Below, piece by piece: positions 23,848 to 32,873 of a stretch of DNA of 64,000 nt. The first letter of the stretch is position 1. Each line of letters opens with the position of its first letter. The position numbers and the translations under genes are program-made. The stretch comes from Amanita rubescens (Eukaryota; Basidiomycota; Agaricomycetes; Agaricales; Amanitaceae), in assembly GCA_015039365.1 (NCBI GenBank), contig WION01000010.1, positions 310,001 to 374,000 of the forward strand, in the 5' to 3' direction. The notes under the pieces are model-generated. The model was given only the letters and a program-made list of their open reading frames with translations. It was not told where the DNA came from and ran no database searches.

Positions 23848-25650
23848 CGCTCTCACCTCCCATCATACACCATTGCTCCACGACAATCTAAAAGTACCCC
23901 TCCGAATAACGCCAAACGAAACCCCCTTGACCATCTCTATTATCTCAACGAACATTCCATTCATTGGGATAAACGAGAAAACGGCTGGTGTTATACCGCT
24001 TCAGGAAAACCCGTACCAGGTCACCAATTTTGGGTAAAACAAAAACTTGGAAGACCACCAAATCAATCCTTCCCGTTCGAAGGAGGATTATATCTAAACG
24101 AACGCAAACTTGCCTTTCACGAAGGAAGTAAACGTTGGTACGCCACTGAATCGGAAACAGGAGAAGAACCGTACTTTATTAGAGACGAATACTTTGAAGG
24201 AGAACCCTTCATAGGAGGAAAAGAGGAGTTAACACGAACTACACTACAACGTTGGAAGAAAGCGAACGAACCAGAAACTTTAATCACTAGCCAAGGAACT
24301 CCCGTTGTATCACCACAAGTTCATTACAGAGAAAGCGCCGAACCGTCAGGAGAGTCCGATAAAGAAGACGATAAAGATCCCTTCTCTGAACAAGAGGAAG
24401 AAGAAGAATCCCAGGATAAACTCGAATACGTACCTGAAACCGAAGACGTTGTTATACCCACAGTTAAACAACGAGTTGAAGACGAAACCTCAGCTCAACT
24501 TATCGCTTCCTTATCCCTTGCAACCGAATCAAAACTCGAAGCTACACGACCCGCACCATCACCCCCTGTCGTATTTCCATACTTGTTTACCCCACCAATC
24601 AACCCATTTCCTTTTAGAAAAGGAAAAGAACGAGATATGAGTGGATCAGGACCCCGGACCGAACCAAGGTCAGATCTACCGAAGATCAAACCTCCTAAAC
24701 CGTTCGAAGGAGATCGAAAATATCTCAATCCGTTCATAGCGAAAGCCGAATTATTCATGAAAATGAATAAAATGACGGATGCTCAAGATAAAATACAGTT
24801 CATTATGTATCATATTGATGGCAACGCTCAACAATGGCGCGACAACAAAATAACTGAATATGACGCCGAAACGACAAAATACGCCAACTATGACGCTTTT
24901 ATTAAAGAACTGAAAGAAGATTGGGGACAAGTAGACGAAGCAGGACTAGCCATGCACAGATTACTCACATGGAGAAAACTCCCAAAACAATCAATTAATC
25001 AATATATTGCGCGCGTCGACCGAGACATCAATTTAGCCAAGATCACTGACGATACGACGAAATGTCATCTCCTAGTTTTAGGATTACCAAACACCTTACG
25101 AGAAAAACTACGACTAGGAGGTGCCCCGACAACCTATAAATCATTACGAACTCGTATCCTTGACATAGAAGTGGCGAACACCTTATTCTCCACTTTTGGC
25201 CAAGTAAAAGAATTTGATGACAAAATGGAAGTCGACGAGGCCGTACTAGAATTAAACCGACAAGCGCGACAAATGCAGATTGCTGAAACCTCCATGGAAT
25301 GGGTAAAAACCGCTGTATGCTATGGATGCGGAAAAACAGGACACTTAATCTCGGACTGCCCTAATCCCAAAAAGAAACGACAAAACCTTGGGAATTCACG
25401 AGGAAGGGCAGCCCCTAGAGGACAATTTCGAGGAAAACCACGCGGCCGAAATAATAACCGCAACAAAGGGAAAGGAAAAGGAAAAAGAATCAGAGCGCTA
25501 GATGCGGATAGCGATGAAGACAACAGTGGTACGTCAAGTGAAGAATCCAACAGTGAAAACGACGAAGACCAGAGAATCGCCGTCATACGAGAAATGGCGA
25601 AAACATTACCACGTAGTGCCCGCCGAAAATTAAACAAAAAGGGTTTTTAG
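23848..25650 (+). CDS. gypsy-2 Gag (open frame without in-frame ATG for its first 263 codons)
   Basis: 600 open codons from a TAA at 23845-23847 to TAG at 25648. The N-terminal part (about codons 28-120: YYLNEHSIHWDK..GWCYTASGKPVPGHQFWVKQKLGRPPNQSF) is conserved in gypsy-1 with mostly conservative changes, so it looks translated, yet the first in-frame ATG is at 24637 (MSGSGPRTEP). An acidic stretch follows (SDKEDDKDPFSEQEEEEE), then a capsid-like domain (PPKPFEGDRKYLNPFIAKAE..), zinc knuckle CYGCGKTGHLISDC at about codon 490, and a basic RGRAAPRGQFRGK..KGKGK tail. Start by a non-AUG codon, leader splicing or upstream shifting is undetermined. Confidence 0.85.
   Translation, partial: RSHLPSYTIAPRQSKSTPPNNAKRNPLDHLYYLNEHSIHWDKRENGWCYTASGKPVPGHQFWVKQKLGRPPNQSFPFEGGLYLNERKLAFHEGSKRWYATESETGEEPYFIRDEYFEGEPFIGGKEELTRTTLQRWKKANEPETLITSQGTPVVSPQVHYRESAEPSGESDKEDDKDPFSEQEEEEESQDKLEYVPETEDVVIPTVKQRVEDETSAQLIASLSLATESKLEATRPAPSPPVVFPYLFTPPINPFPFRKGKERDMSGSGPRTEPRSDLPKIKPPKPFEGDRKYLNPFIAKAELFMKMNKMTDAQDKIQFIMYHIDGNAQQWRDNKITEYDAETTKYANYDAFIKELKEDWGQVDEAGLAMHRLLTWRKLPKQSINQYIARVDRDINLAKITDDTTKCHLLVLGLPNTLREKLRLGGAPTTYKSLRTRILDIEVANTLFSTFGQVKEFDDKMEVDEAVLELNRQARQMQIAETSMEWVKTAVCYGCGKTGHLISDCPNPKKKRQNLGNSRGRAAPRGQFRGKPRGRNNNRNKGKGKGKRIRALDADSDEDNSGTSSEESNSENDEDQRIAVIREMAKTLPRSARRKLNKKGF
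25641..25647 (+). other. -1 ribosomal frameshift heptamer GGGTTTT at gag stop
   Basis: Read in Gag frame as aaG GGT TTT TAG, a canonical X-XXY-YYZ slippery site abutting the stop. A -1 slip continues TTT TTA GAA into the pol frame (FLERDDDESASVV..). The same heptamer and stop are kept in gypsy-1 (18646-18655). Confidence 0.85.
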
Positions 25651-28600
25651 AACGAGACGACGATGAATCAGCGTCCGTCGTCTCTGAAGACGAACAACTA
25701 TGTATAAATGGTGTAACAGTATCTTCTATATCCAGAAATAAAATCACCATTCCCATTACCAAATGTTCGAACCTAAAAACCGCTGAAACCAAAGCCCTTA
25801 TCGACTCAGGCGCACAAGGAAAATTCGTCGATAGCTCACTCGTCAACTGGAACGAAATCACTCGCTTAAAGAAACCCATCCCAGTGCAAAATGTGGACGG
25901 AACAAATAACAAGTCTGGAGATATACGGTATAAAATCCAGATAAGCTATAACATCGAAAACAACCGGTTTAAAGACTGGTTTTATGTCACACGACTAGGC
26001 GATCAACGACTGATACTAGGATTACCTTGGCTCCGAGAAATCAACCCCAGAATAGATTGGTCTGAAGGAACAGTTAGATTCCCCGACGAAAAGAAGATCG
26101 ATCCGGAAGAAGAAACTACGTTTGATTACGACGAAGAAACCGAAATGTACCTTCGGTATATCCAAAAAGAAGAAGAATTGAACGCAGATAAGGACGAAGA
26201 TCTCGAGACTGATCACCTTTGGATCCAAGCGAAAATATCAGCGTCTCAAACACTCGCACATGAACACGAAGATAAATCTACGAAAGTAGAATTACCCCCT
26301 GAATATGACAAATGGAGAAAAGTTTTTGATAAACAGACATCAGAACGATTTCCCATTTCACGACAATGGGATCATGCGATAGATCTAAAAGAAGGGTTTA
26401 AACCTAAAGTGGCGAAGAACTACCCGTTATCAATCCACGAGGAACAGCTAATGAATAAATGGGTCGACGAACAGCTCAAAAAAGGCTACATTCGACCATC
26501 ACAATCTCCGCAAGCATCTCCTTTCTTTTACGTTGCAAAGAAAGAAAAAGGAGAATTGAGACCTTGCCAAGATTACCGATACATCAATAGCTGGACGAAA
26601 CGAAATGCCTATCCCCTTCCTTTAGTATCCGACTTATTATTAAAACTAAGAAAAGCAAAATACTTCTCCAAGTTAGACCTCCGATGGGGTTACAATAATG
26701 TGCGAATAAAGAAAGGCGACGAATGGAAGGCCGCATTCACGACAAACCGTGGTCTCTTCGAGCCTACCGTAATGCTCTTTGGATTATGCAATTCACCATC
26801 AACATTTCAAACGATGATGAACGAATACTTCCGTGACATGATAGCCGAAGGATGGCTAGTCGTCTATATTGACGATATGTTGATATATGGAGCGAACGAG
26901 GAAGAAACGAAGGAGCGCACTAAGCAAGTCTTGCAACGGCTGAAAGAAAACGATCTGTTCCTGAAACTAGAAAAATGTAAATTCGTCGCCAAGGAAGTCG
27001 AATTCCTTGGGATGATCGTCAAAGAAGGAAAGATCATGATGGACCCCGTAAAACTCGCTGGAATTAGCAAATGGCCCGAACCGAAAACTGTTAAACAAAT
27101 ACGGTCATTTCTAGGGTTCGCGAACTTTTACAGGAAATTTATAGGAAATTATGCCGAAATAGTAGCTCCACTCACGGAACTTACGAAGAAAACAGTTCCC
27201 TTCCGATGGGATGCAGAATGTCAGAAAGCATTTGACACGTTAAAGGAGAAATTCCTAGAAGAACCGGTTCTAGTTATGCCAGATCCAACAAAACCGTTTT
27301 TATTAGAAACCGATGCGTCAAACTGGGCGGTAGGAGCCGTCCTGAAACAACGGGGATCTGATGGAGAACTGCACCCATGCGGATTTATCAGTCATCGGTT
27401 AAGCGATACCGAACAAAGATATCAAGTATACGATCGCGAGTTATTAGCAATAAAGAAAGCGTTTGAAACCTGGAGACACCTTCTTAAAGGAAGCCCACAT
27501 ACGATAATGATCCACTGTGATCATAAGAATTTATCATATTATAAACATCCGCAGAAAATGACCGCCAGACAATCACGCTGGTGGCAAGAAATCACGGAGT
27601 TTGATATCAAGTTAGAACATGTCCCTGGATCAAAACTTATTCAGGCAGACGCTTTATCGAGACGCCCTGACCATATTAACGAAGAAGAGGCAAAAGCAAA
27701 AGAAATTCCACAAACCATGATCTCTGATGACATGGTTATCGCCGCGATCAATGTATCTTGGGCAGACAAAATCACCGAATTATTGCCACAAGATAAATTT
27801 GCTAAAGTTGTAATCGACGGTCTCAAACACGGAAAACTACCCCTCCGATCAAAGTTTAATGACTGGAGGAACGATAACAACATCATTCGTTATCAAGGAC
27901 GCGTTTATGTTCCTCAAAACGAAGAATTACGAAACGAAATAATCAAGTCACATCACGACCCCGTAGTTATGGGTCACCCTGGACGATTGAAGACACTAGA
28001 GCTTATCCGCCGCGACTATTATTGGCCTGGAATGACAACGACCGTGTCTAAATGGGTCGAAGGCTGTGCCTTATGTCAACAAATGAAGGTTAATACACAT
28101 CCGATCACACCGGGTTTGATGCCTATTAAATCCCACGCCACACGCCCATTCGAACAAGTTTCAATGGACTTCATCACAGATCTACCAATTGTCGACGGTT
28201 TTGATTCTGTTTTGACCGTGGTCGATCAAGGCTTAACAAAGGGCGTAATATTCATACCATGCAAAAAATCTTTTACCGCTATGGATACCGCCGATTCCTA
28301 CATTAACGATGTTTACAAACGTTACGGGTTACCGACAACCCTCATTTCTGATAGAGGACCACAATTTACCTCCAAAGTTTTCGAAGAAATTTGCAAAATC
28401 TTCGGAATTGATCATAGAAAGTCAACCGCCTTCCATCCACAAACTGACGGAGAATCGGAACGACTCAATCAGGAGCTAGAAACCTACCTCCGGTTATACT
28501 GCGTTGATCATCCAAAACAATGGAAAGATCATCTGCCATTAGCAGAATTCGCGCACAATCAACGGATACATCAATCTACCAAGATGACGCCGTTTGAAAT

Positions 28601-29237
28601 CATGTTTGGAATAGAGCCTGTGGCTATCCCCACAGCATTCCCGCGAATCAACGTACCCGCCGCTGAAGACCGCTTCAAGGTCTTAACACAAATACGAGAC
28701 GAAGCTCTCGCCGCACACGAATTAGCCAGACAGCTAATGACTCAACGTGTCAAAGGGAAATCTCCCGCATTTAAAGAAGGAGACTGGGTATGGCTAGACT
28801 CACGAAACCTGAAAACTGGACAAATAAGAAAATTCTCGCCTAGACGAGAAGGACCGTTCAAGATCGAAAAGATCTTAGGACCTGTCACCGCTAAACTTGA
28901 ACTTCCCCCAAGATGGAAGATTCACCCCGTTTTTCATGTTTCACTCCTTACCCCTTATTATGAAAACGAAACACATGGTCCAAACTTTATTAGACCAACC
29001 CCAGACCTTATAGATAACAAAGAAGAATACGAAATAGAGACGATTGTCTCGCACCGAAGAAAAGGAAACCAATGGCAATTTTTAGTCAAATGGAAAGGTT
29101 ATCCGACATCTGACAATTCATGGGAAACCGAAGAAAATTTAGAACACTCCGAGGAGACCTTAAACGAATATAAGGAACAACATGGAATTACAGCGATTGT
29201 CCCCACTACTCGTAAATCACGAAAACGCCGTTCTTGA
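25647..29237 (+). CDS. gypsy-2 Pol: protease-RT-RNase H-integrase-chromodomain
   Basis: 1,196 codons in the -1 frame relative to gag, expressed as Gag-Pol. Domains with approximate residues counted from the shift site: aspartic protease DSGAQG at 53; reverse transcriptase with YIDDM at about 407-411; RNase H ETDASNWAVG at about 555; integrase zinc-binding HHCC (HHDPVVMGH..CALCQQMK) at about 770-815; integrase catalytic core with DFITDLP (about 840), SDRGPQF (about 901) and its Glu in HPQTDGESERLNQE; then GPFKIEKILGP and HPVFHVSLLTPY; and a C-terminal chromodomain (LVKWKGYPTSDNSWETEENL) at about 1145-1165, which in chromoviruses steers integration to marked chromatin. All catalytic residues are present. 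Ends at TGA 29235-29237. Confidence 0.96.
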   Translation, partial: LERDDDESASVVSEDEQLCINGVTVSSISRNKITIPITKCSNLKTAETKALIDSGAQGKFVDSSLVNWNEITRLKKPIPVQNVDGTNNKSGDIRYKIQISYNIENNRFKDWFYVTRLGDQRLILGLPWLREINPRIDWSEGTVRFPDEKKIDPEEETTFDYDEETEMYLRYIQKEEELNADKDEDLETDHLWIQAKISASQTLAHEHEDKSTKVELPPEYDKWRKVFDKQTSERFPISRQWDHAIDLKEGFKPKVAKNYPLSIHEEQLMNKWVDEQLKKGYIRPSQSPQASPFFYVAKKEKGELRPCQDYRYINSWTKRNAYPLPLVSDLLLKLRKAKYFSKLDLRWGYNNVRIKKGDEWKAAFTTNRGLFEPTVMLFGLCNSPSTFQTMMNEYFRDMIAEGWLVVYIDDMLIYGANEEETKERTKQVLQRLKENDLFLKLEKCKFVAKEVEFLGMIVKEGKIMMDPVKLAGISKWPEPKTVKQIRSFLGFANFYRKFIGNYAEIVAPLTELTKKTVPFRWDAECQKAFDTLKEKFLEEPVLVMPDPTKPFLLETDASNWAVGAVLKQRGSDGELHPCGFISHRLSDTEQRYQVYDRELLAIKKAFETWRHLLKGSPHTIMIHCDHKNLSYYKHPQKMTARQSRWWQEITEFDIKLEHVPGSKLIQADALSRRPDHINEEEAKAKEIPQTMISDDMVIAAINVSWADKITELLPQDKFAKVVIDGLKHGKLPLRSKFNDWRNDNNIIRYQGRVYVPQNEELRNEIIKSHHDPVVMGHPGRLKTLELIRRDYYWPGMTTTVSKWVEGCALCQQMKVNTHPITPGLMPIKSHATRPFEQVSMDFITDLPIVDGFDSVLTVVDQGLTKGVIFIPCKKSFTAMDTADSYINDVYKRYGLPTTLISDRGPQFTSKVFEEICKIFGIDHRKSTAFHPQTDGESERLNQELETYLRLYCVDHPKQWKDHLPLAEFAHNQRIHQSTKMTPFEIMFGIEPVAIPTAFPRINVPAAEDRFKVLTQIRDEALAAHELARQLMTQRVKGKSPAFKEGDWVWLDSRNLKTGQIRKFSPRREGPFKIEKILGPVTAKLELPPRWKIHPVFHVSLLTPYYENETHGPNFIRPTPDLIDNKEEYEIETIVSHRRKGNQWQFLVKWKGYPTSDNSWETEENLEHSEETLNEYKEQHGITAIVPTTRKSRKRRS

Positions 29238-29241
29238 AACC

Positions 29242-31392
29242 ATGTCCTCCCCCATTAATAACCCATCCGCCGCTGCTACTCCAGCCGCTTCAACAGTTGT
29301 CGAGGAAACCGTCCCTCCGACCCCTTCTAGGGAGGAATCGCCCGCACCATTACCAATTCCTCCTCCTACCTGTATGTTACATTATATATCCATCAGCACA
29401 GAATGGTTCCCTATAATTCCTTCTGACGAGGAATTTGTACCTCGAAATGAAGATTCTTCATCTTCTGACTCATCCTATACTCTCCCATCATCGAACACTT
29501 CTACGATAGAAGAACTAATGCGAAACGTCACAGATATGGGGAACGCTATTCTCCCTAACACTCCTGTGTCACCTGAAATGCAGGAAATGGTAACTCAAGT
29601 ATTCGCCACCAGAGACCAAATGGTCATCACCTACGCACGCGGACCACGTCCTGACACCACCCCTGAGGATATCCGGATCATGCGAGAAGGACTACTCATG
29701 TTCAATGCCACCGCTTTTACCCTAGGAGTTCCTCCCATTGATGAAGAACTCGTCGACGACTACCTTGAAAGGGCAAGAACCATCGCCGCCACCAATGCTG
29801 CAACCACCGCCGCCATCTCTGCCGCCGCTAATGCTGTTGCCGCCGAAATCGATACCATCACCGTTAATGCTGCTATCGATGACGAGATCAATGAAAGACT
29901 CGTCAATCCCATCTCGATCCCTATTGTCTTCCCAGAAGACACTCCATCGCCAAGACCCCTTTACACCCCGTTGGATTTAATGAGGGAAACCCACGCTCGA
30001 TCCATGAGTCCCGTACCTAGACTCCCTGCCGAAGGACCTATTCCTAGGTTCTATTTCCAGCACGCCTCTGTCAATGACGACAACTTTAACGTGCCCGCAC
30101 CCGACATTCCCGCTATAAACGTCATCCTAACACATTACGCCATCCCCTCCTTCATCGATCCAATAATTCGACGAGCCTTTTACCGAATCTGGACACTCTT
30201 CACGTCCTGGACCTTTGCCAACAACTATCTATTCATCTTAAATAGATATGTTCGCCCTGACCTGATGGCCCTCGTTAACGTCATCATTAATCTCACCCGT
30301 CGGTTCCGAGAACCACAACATAACCGCTGGATCACTTTGATGATCTGGAATAATATACATTGGTTTTGCGACCTACGAGGAGACGTATACCTCGAAGAAG
30401 CAACCCGTCTTACCACCGCCGGACATCGTCACCATTTCATCCAACCGACACGACAACCCGCTTTAGACACTGGCATGGCCTGGATGCACGGACGCCCTGT
30501 ATTTCCCCGCACTCCCGTCAATGCCACGTTCGAACGAATTCGAACCCTTAGTGACCGACTCAACCCGATGATGACCCCTGATGGTTGGGACATAACTATA
30601 TTACGACAACTACAAACGATGATTAACAATCTCGTGTGGAGACACGATCGTAACCCTAATAGACCCAATGCCAGTAACGAATACCAAGACGCCGCCGTCA
30701 TCGCACTCCAAACAGGACATACAATTGAAGGACGCGATGTCCCTATCCTTGAAAACCCGACACGTCGCACCATCTTTCACCTGCACGGACCTGATCCCTC
30801 AGCCGAACGACTGGTATCATTCGAACCGAATAACCTAGCCTTCGAAGGAGAAGACATCCCTGGAACTCAAGGATGTTACATGTGTGGAGCCCCGCATCAC
30901 ACTACCGAACACCATCAACGACGAGAAATACGCCGAGGACCGGTACATGAGGAAACCCCGCCTCCCACTTATCCAGACGCTATAACACAATCATCGCTGC
31001 CCACGCCGTTTGAACAAATCCCTGAAAGACGAATTTCTACCGCTTCGCCTGCTACTACTATCGATTCCGCCCAACTCGAACAAGGCGAACCTTCCCCGCT
31101 TATCGAAAGAAGACGACGAGGGACAAATACTCGTCCTCCAGGCAACCGCTTCACTACTACTACTACTGGACCTCCACCATCACGACGAAACCTTGGAAAC
31201 CGTCGAGGTCAATCCACACGAGGACAGTCGACACGACATGTCGCCACTATAACCGCCTCGAATACCCGAGAAGAGCGGCCGACTCTTCAAGAACGTCTTA
31301 CCGATAACCGCCGTCGCCGTCGTCACCCTTGGCAAGGAAACGAAGACTCTTACACCTATGACAGCGACGCCGAACACAACCGTGACACGTAG
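29242..31392 (+). CDS. gypsy-2 third ORF after pol (716 aa, unknown; zinc-knuckle-like motif)
   Basis: Starts MSSPINNPSAAATP 4 nt after the pol stop, in a different frame. The frame is open further upstream and has another ATG at 29182 that overlaps pol. Order: Pro/Ser-rich N-terminus, Ala-rich segment (about 175-215), a hydrophobic Trp/Phe-rich core (about 290-390: FYRIWTLFTSWTFANNYLF..), a C-X2-C-X4-H-X4-H motif (C545, C548, H553, H558: CYMCGAPHHTTEHH), an Arg-rich tail and an acidic end DSYTYDSDAEHNRDT. It stands where env would be, but I see no signal peptide or membrane anchor, and the knuckle suggests a nucleic-acid-binding or Gag-like role. No family recognised. A decayed counterpart exists in gypsy-3. 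Confidence 0.85.
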   Translation: MSSPINNPSAAATPAASTVVEETVPPTPSREESPAPLPIPPPTCMLHYISISTEWFPIIPSDEEFVPRNEDSSSSDSSYTLPSSNTSTIEELMRNVTDMGNAILPNTPVSPEMQEMVTQVFATRDQMVITYARGPRPDTTPEDIRIMREGLLMFNATAFTLGVPPIDEELVDDYLERARTIAATNAATTAAISAAANAVAAEIDTITVNAAIDDEINERLVNPISIPIVFPEDTPSPRPLYTPLDLMRETHARSMSPVPRLPAEGPIPRFYFQHASVNDDNFNVPAPDIPAINVILTHYAIPSFIDPIIRRAFYRIWTLFTSWTFANNYLFILNRYVRPDLMALVNVIINLTRRFREPQHNRWITLMIWNNIHWFCDLRGDVYLEEATRLTTAGHRHHFIQPTRQPALDTGMAWMHGRPVFPRTPVNATFERIRTLSDRLNPMMTPDGWDITILRQLQTMINNLVWRHDRNPNRPNASNEYQDAAVIALQTGHTIEGRDVPILENPTRRTIFHLHGPDPSAERLVSFEPNNLAFEGEDIPGTQGCYMCGAPHHTTEHHQRREIRRGPVHEETPPPTYPDAITQSSLPTPFEQIPERRISTASPATTIDSAQLEQGEPSPLIERRRRGTNTRPPGNRFTTTTTGPPPSRRNLGNRRGQSTRGQSTRHVATITASNTREERPTLQERLTDNRRRRRHPWQGNEDSYTYDSDAEHNRDT

Positions 31393-31435
31393 TCACAAAT
31401 TATTTCAACATTCGGTGAATATTGGATTTCATATG

Positions 31436-31449
31436 TAGGAGAAGGGCTA
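31436..31449 (+). other. gypsy-2 polypurine tract
   Basis: taggagaagggcta directly before the 3' LTR, the expected plus-strand primer site. Confidence 0.7.
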
Positions 31450-31871
31450 TGTTACAAACGTACGTCATGGCCTATCTTTTTCTTATCTTATCATCCCTCC
31501 TATGACGTTATTTGCATATGCGTTCCTTCCGGAACATTCATCGTTTATCATATGCCAACTACCTTTATCACATGTATGTTTGTTTTCACATGTTAACCGT
31601 TTCATTATCACATGTAACCGTTTTCATTATCACATGTGTATATACTTACCATATTTGCGTATGTACTTTGTACTATATAAATCACGCAAATATACGACTA
31701 GACCTCAGTCTAGTTTTAACAGTCAAAATCTGTCTCGTTATCGTCTAAGTTCCCTTGAGGACTTATCCGATAACACCCTCATTCTTTGAACGTTCTTAAG
31801 TGCCGGAACTCCCTTGAGGAACCTACGGTACCTGATAGGCTTGACTTATCAGTGAACGAACAAACGTAACA
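31450..31871 (+). repeat. gypsy-2 3' LTR
   Basis: 422 bp. I found no difference from the 5' LTR on reading both. Followed by the target duplication gatat and then resumed gypsy-1 pol. Confidence 0.95.
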
Positions 31872-32676
31872 GATATCAAGTATACGATCGCGAGTTATTA
31901 GCAATAAAGAAAGTGTTTGAAACCTGGAGACACCTTCTTAAAGGAAGCCCGCACACGATTATGATCCACTGTGATCATAAGAATTTATCATATTACAAAC
32001 ATCCGCAGAAGATGACTGCCAGACAATCATGCTGGTGGCAAGAAATTACGGAGTTTGATATCAAGTTAGAACATGTCCCTGGATCAAAACTTATTCAGGC
32101 AGACACTTTATTGAGACGCCCTGACCATATTAATGAAGAAGAGGCAAAAGCAAAAGAAATCCCACAAACAATGATAACCGATGACATGGTTATCGCTGCA
32201 ATCAATGTATCTTGGGCAGATAAAATTACCGAATTACTGCCAAAGGACAAATTTGCTAAAGTTGTAATCGACGGTCTCAAACATGGAAAACTACCCCTCC
32301 GATCTAAATTTAACGACTGGAAGAACAACAATGACATCATTCATTATCAAGGATGCATTTATATCCCTCAAAACGAAGAATTACAAAATGAAATAATCAA
32401 GTCGCATCATGACCCTGTAGTTATGGGTCACCCTGGACAATTAAAGACACTAGAGCTTATCCACCGCGACTATTATTGGCCTGGAATGACAACGACCATA
32501 TCTAAATGGGTCGAAGGCTGTGCCTTATGTCAACAAATGAAGGTCAATACACATCCGATCACACCGGGTTTGATGCCTATTAAATCCCATGCCACACGCC
32601 CATTTGAACAAGTTTCAATGGACTTCATCACAGATCTGCCAATTATCGACGGTTTTGATTCTGTTTTGACCGTGGT
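31872..32676 (+). pseudogene. gypsy-1 pol, RNase H to integrase core fragment
   Basis: Resumes QVYDRELLAIKK and continues through the integrase HHCC module to FDSVLTVV, where homology to gypsy-2 stops at 32676. Versus gypsy-2 it shows CpG-decay replacements (LSRRP to LLRRP, QSRWW to QSCWW, IIRYQGRVY to IIHYQGCIY). The frame is otherwise open. Confidence 0.9.
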
Positions 32677-32873
32677 CTATGTACAAACATCTCCCCCTGC
32701 CTCCCAAAAATGGTAATGCTGTGGGAAAGTGGACTTAGTCAAAATTTAAGTTGGGTATTAAGGGACATAATTATTGGCAGTCACAGAGAATTCAAGAACA
32801 TGAGCCTTATAATACTGGGCAACAGTCAGCTGTGCCCAGGCTTATAAGGCTCATATATTGGGCACATCAGGTG
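32677..32873. repeat. Relic of a foldback-element end
   Basis: Begins tatgtacaaacatctccccct and continues with ccaaaaatggtaatg..aaagtggactta, a diverged match to the right end of foldback element Y (50860-50960). Contains a near-perfect palindrome at about 32802-32852 (gagccttata..tataaggctc). Confidence 0.55.

Larger units (their letters stand above)
23389..31871 (+). mobile_element. Gypsy chromovirus gypsy-2, intact, 8.48 kb, TSD gatat
   Basis: Complete element. The 422-bp LTRs (23389-23810, 31450-31871) look identical by eye. The 5-bp duplication gatat lies at 23384-23388 and 31872-31876, with the interrupted gypsy-1 pol frame (..EQRY / QVYDREL..) resuming on the far side. Order: 5' LTR, self-primer complement, gag, -1 frameshift, pol with chromodomain, third ORF, polypurine tract, 3' LTR. 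All three ORFs are open. Identical LTRs and open frames imply recent transposition and possible current activity. Confidence 0.95.
12857..32676 (+). mobile_element. Gypsy chromovirus gypsy-1, old, interrupted copy
   Basis: Degenerate copy of the gypsy-2 family in pieces: 5' LTR 12857-13286, gag 13287-13939 and 17475-18655, pol 18652-20329, 23330-23388 and 31872-32676. Between them lie a TA-flanked element, a hAT-like element and the young gypsy-2. The 3' end of pol, any third ORF and the 3' LTR are missing after 32676, where foldback-related sequence starts. Compared with gypsy-2 it shows many CG to TG/CA changes, several making TGA or TAG stops, and small deletions (for example after 20007). 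Confidence 0.9.

Noticed and set aside
24637..25650. Gag beginning at the first in-frame ATG (24637)
   Set aside because: This would discard 263 upstream codons that are conserved as protein between gypsy-1 and gypsy-2.
29182..29241. Upstream ATG of the gypsy-2 third ORF overlapping pol
   Set aside because: In frame and possible, but the ATG at 29242, right after the pol stop, parallels the ATGA junction of gypsy-3 and begins the protein-like region. I kept 29242.
29242..31392. Third ORF as a retroviral envelope
   Set aside because: Position fits, but no signal peptide, transmembrane anchor or cleavage site is visible, and the CCHH motif argues for nucleic-acid binding.
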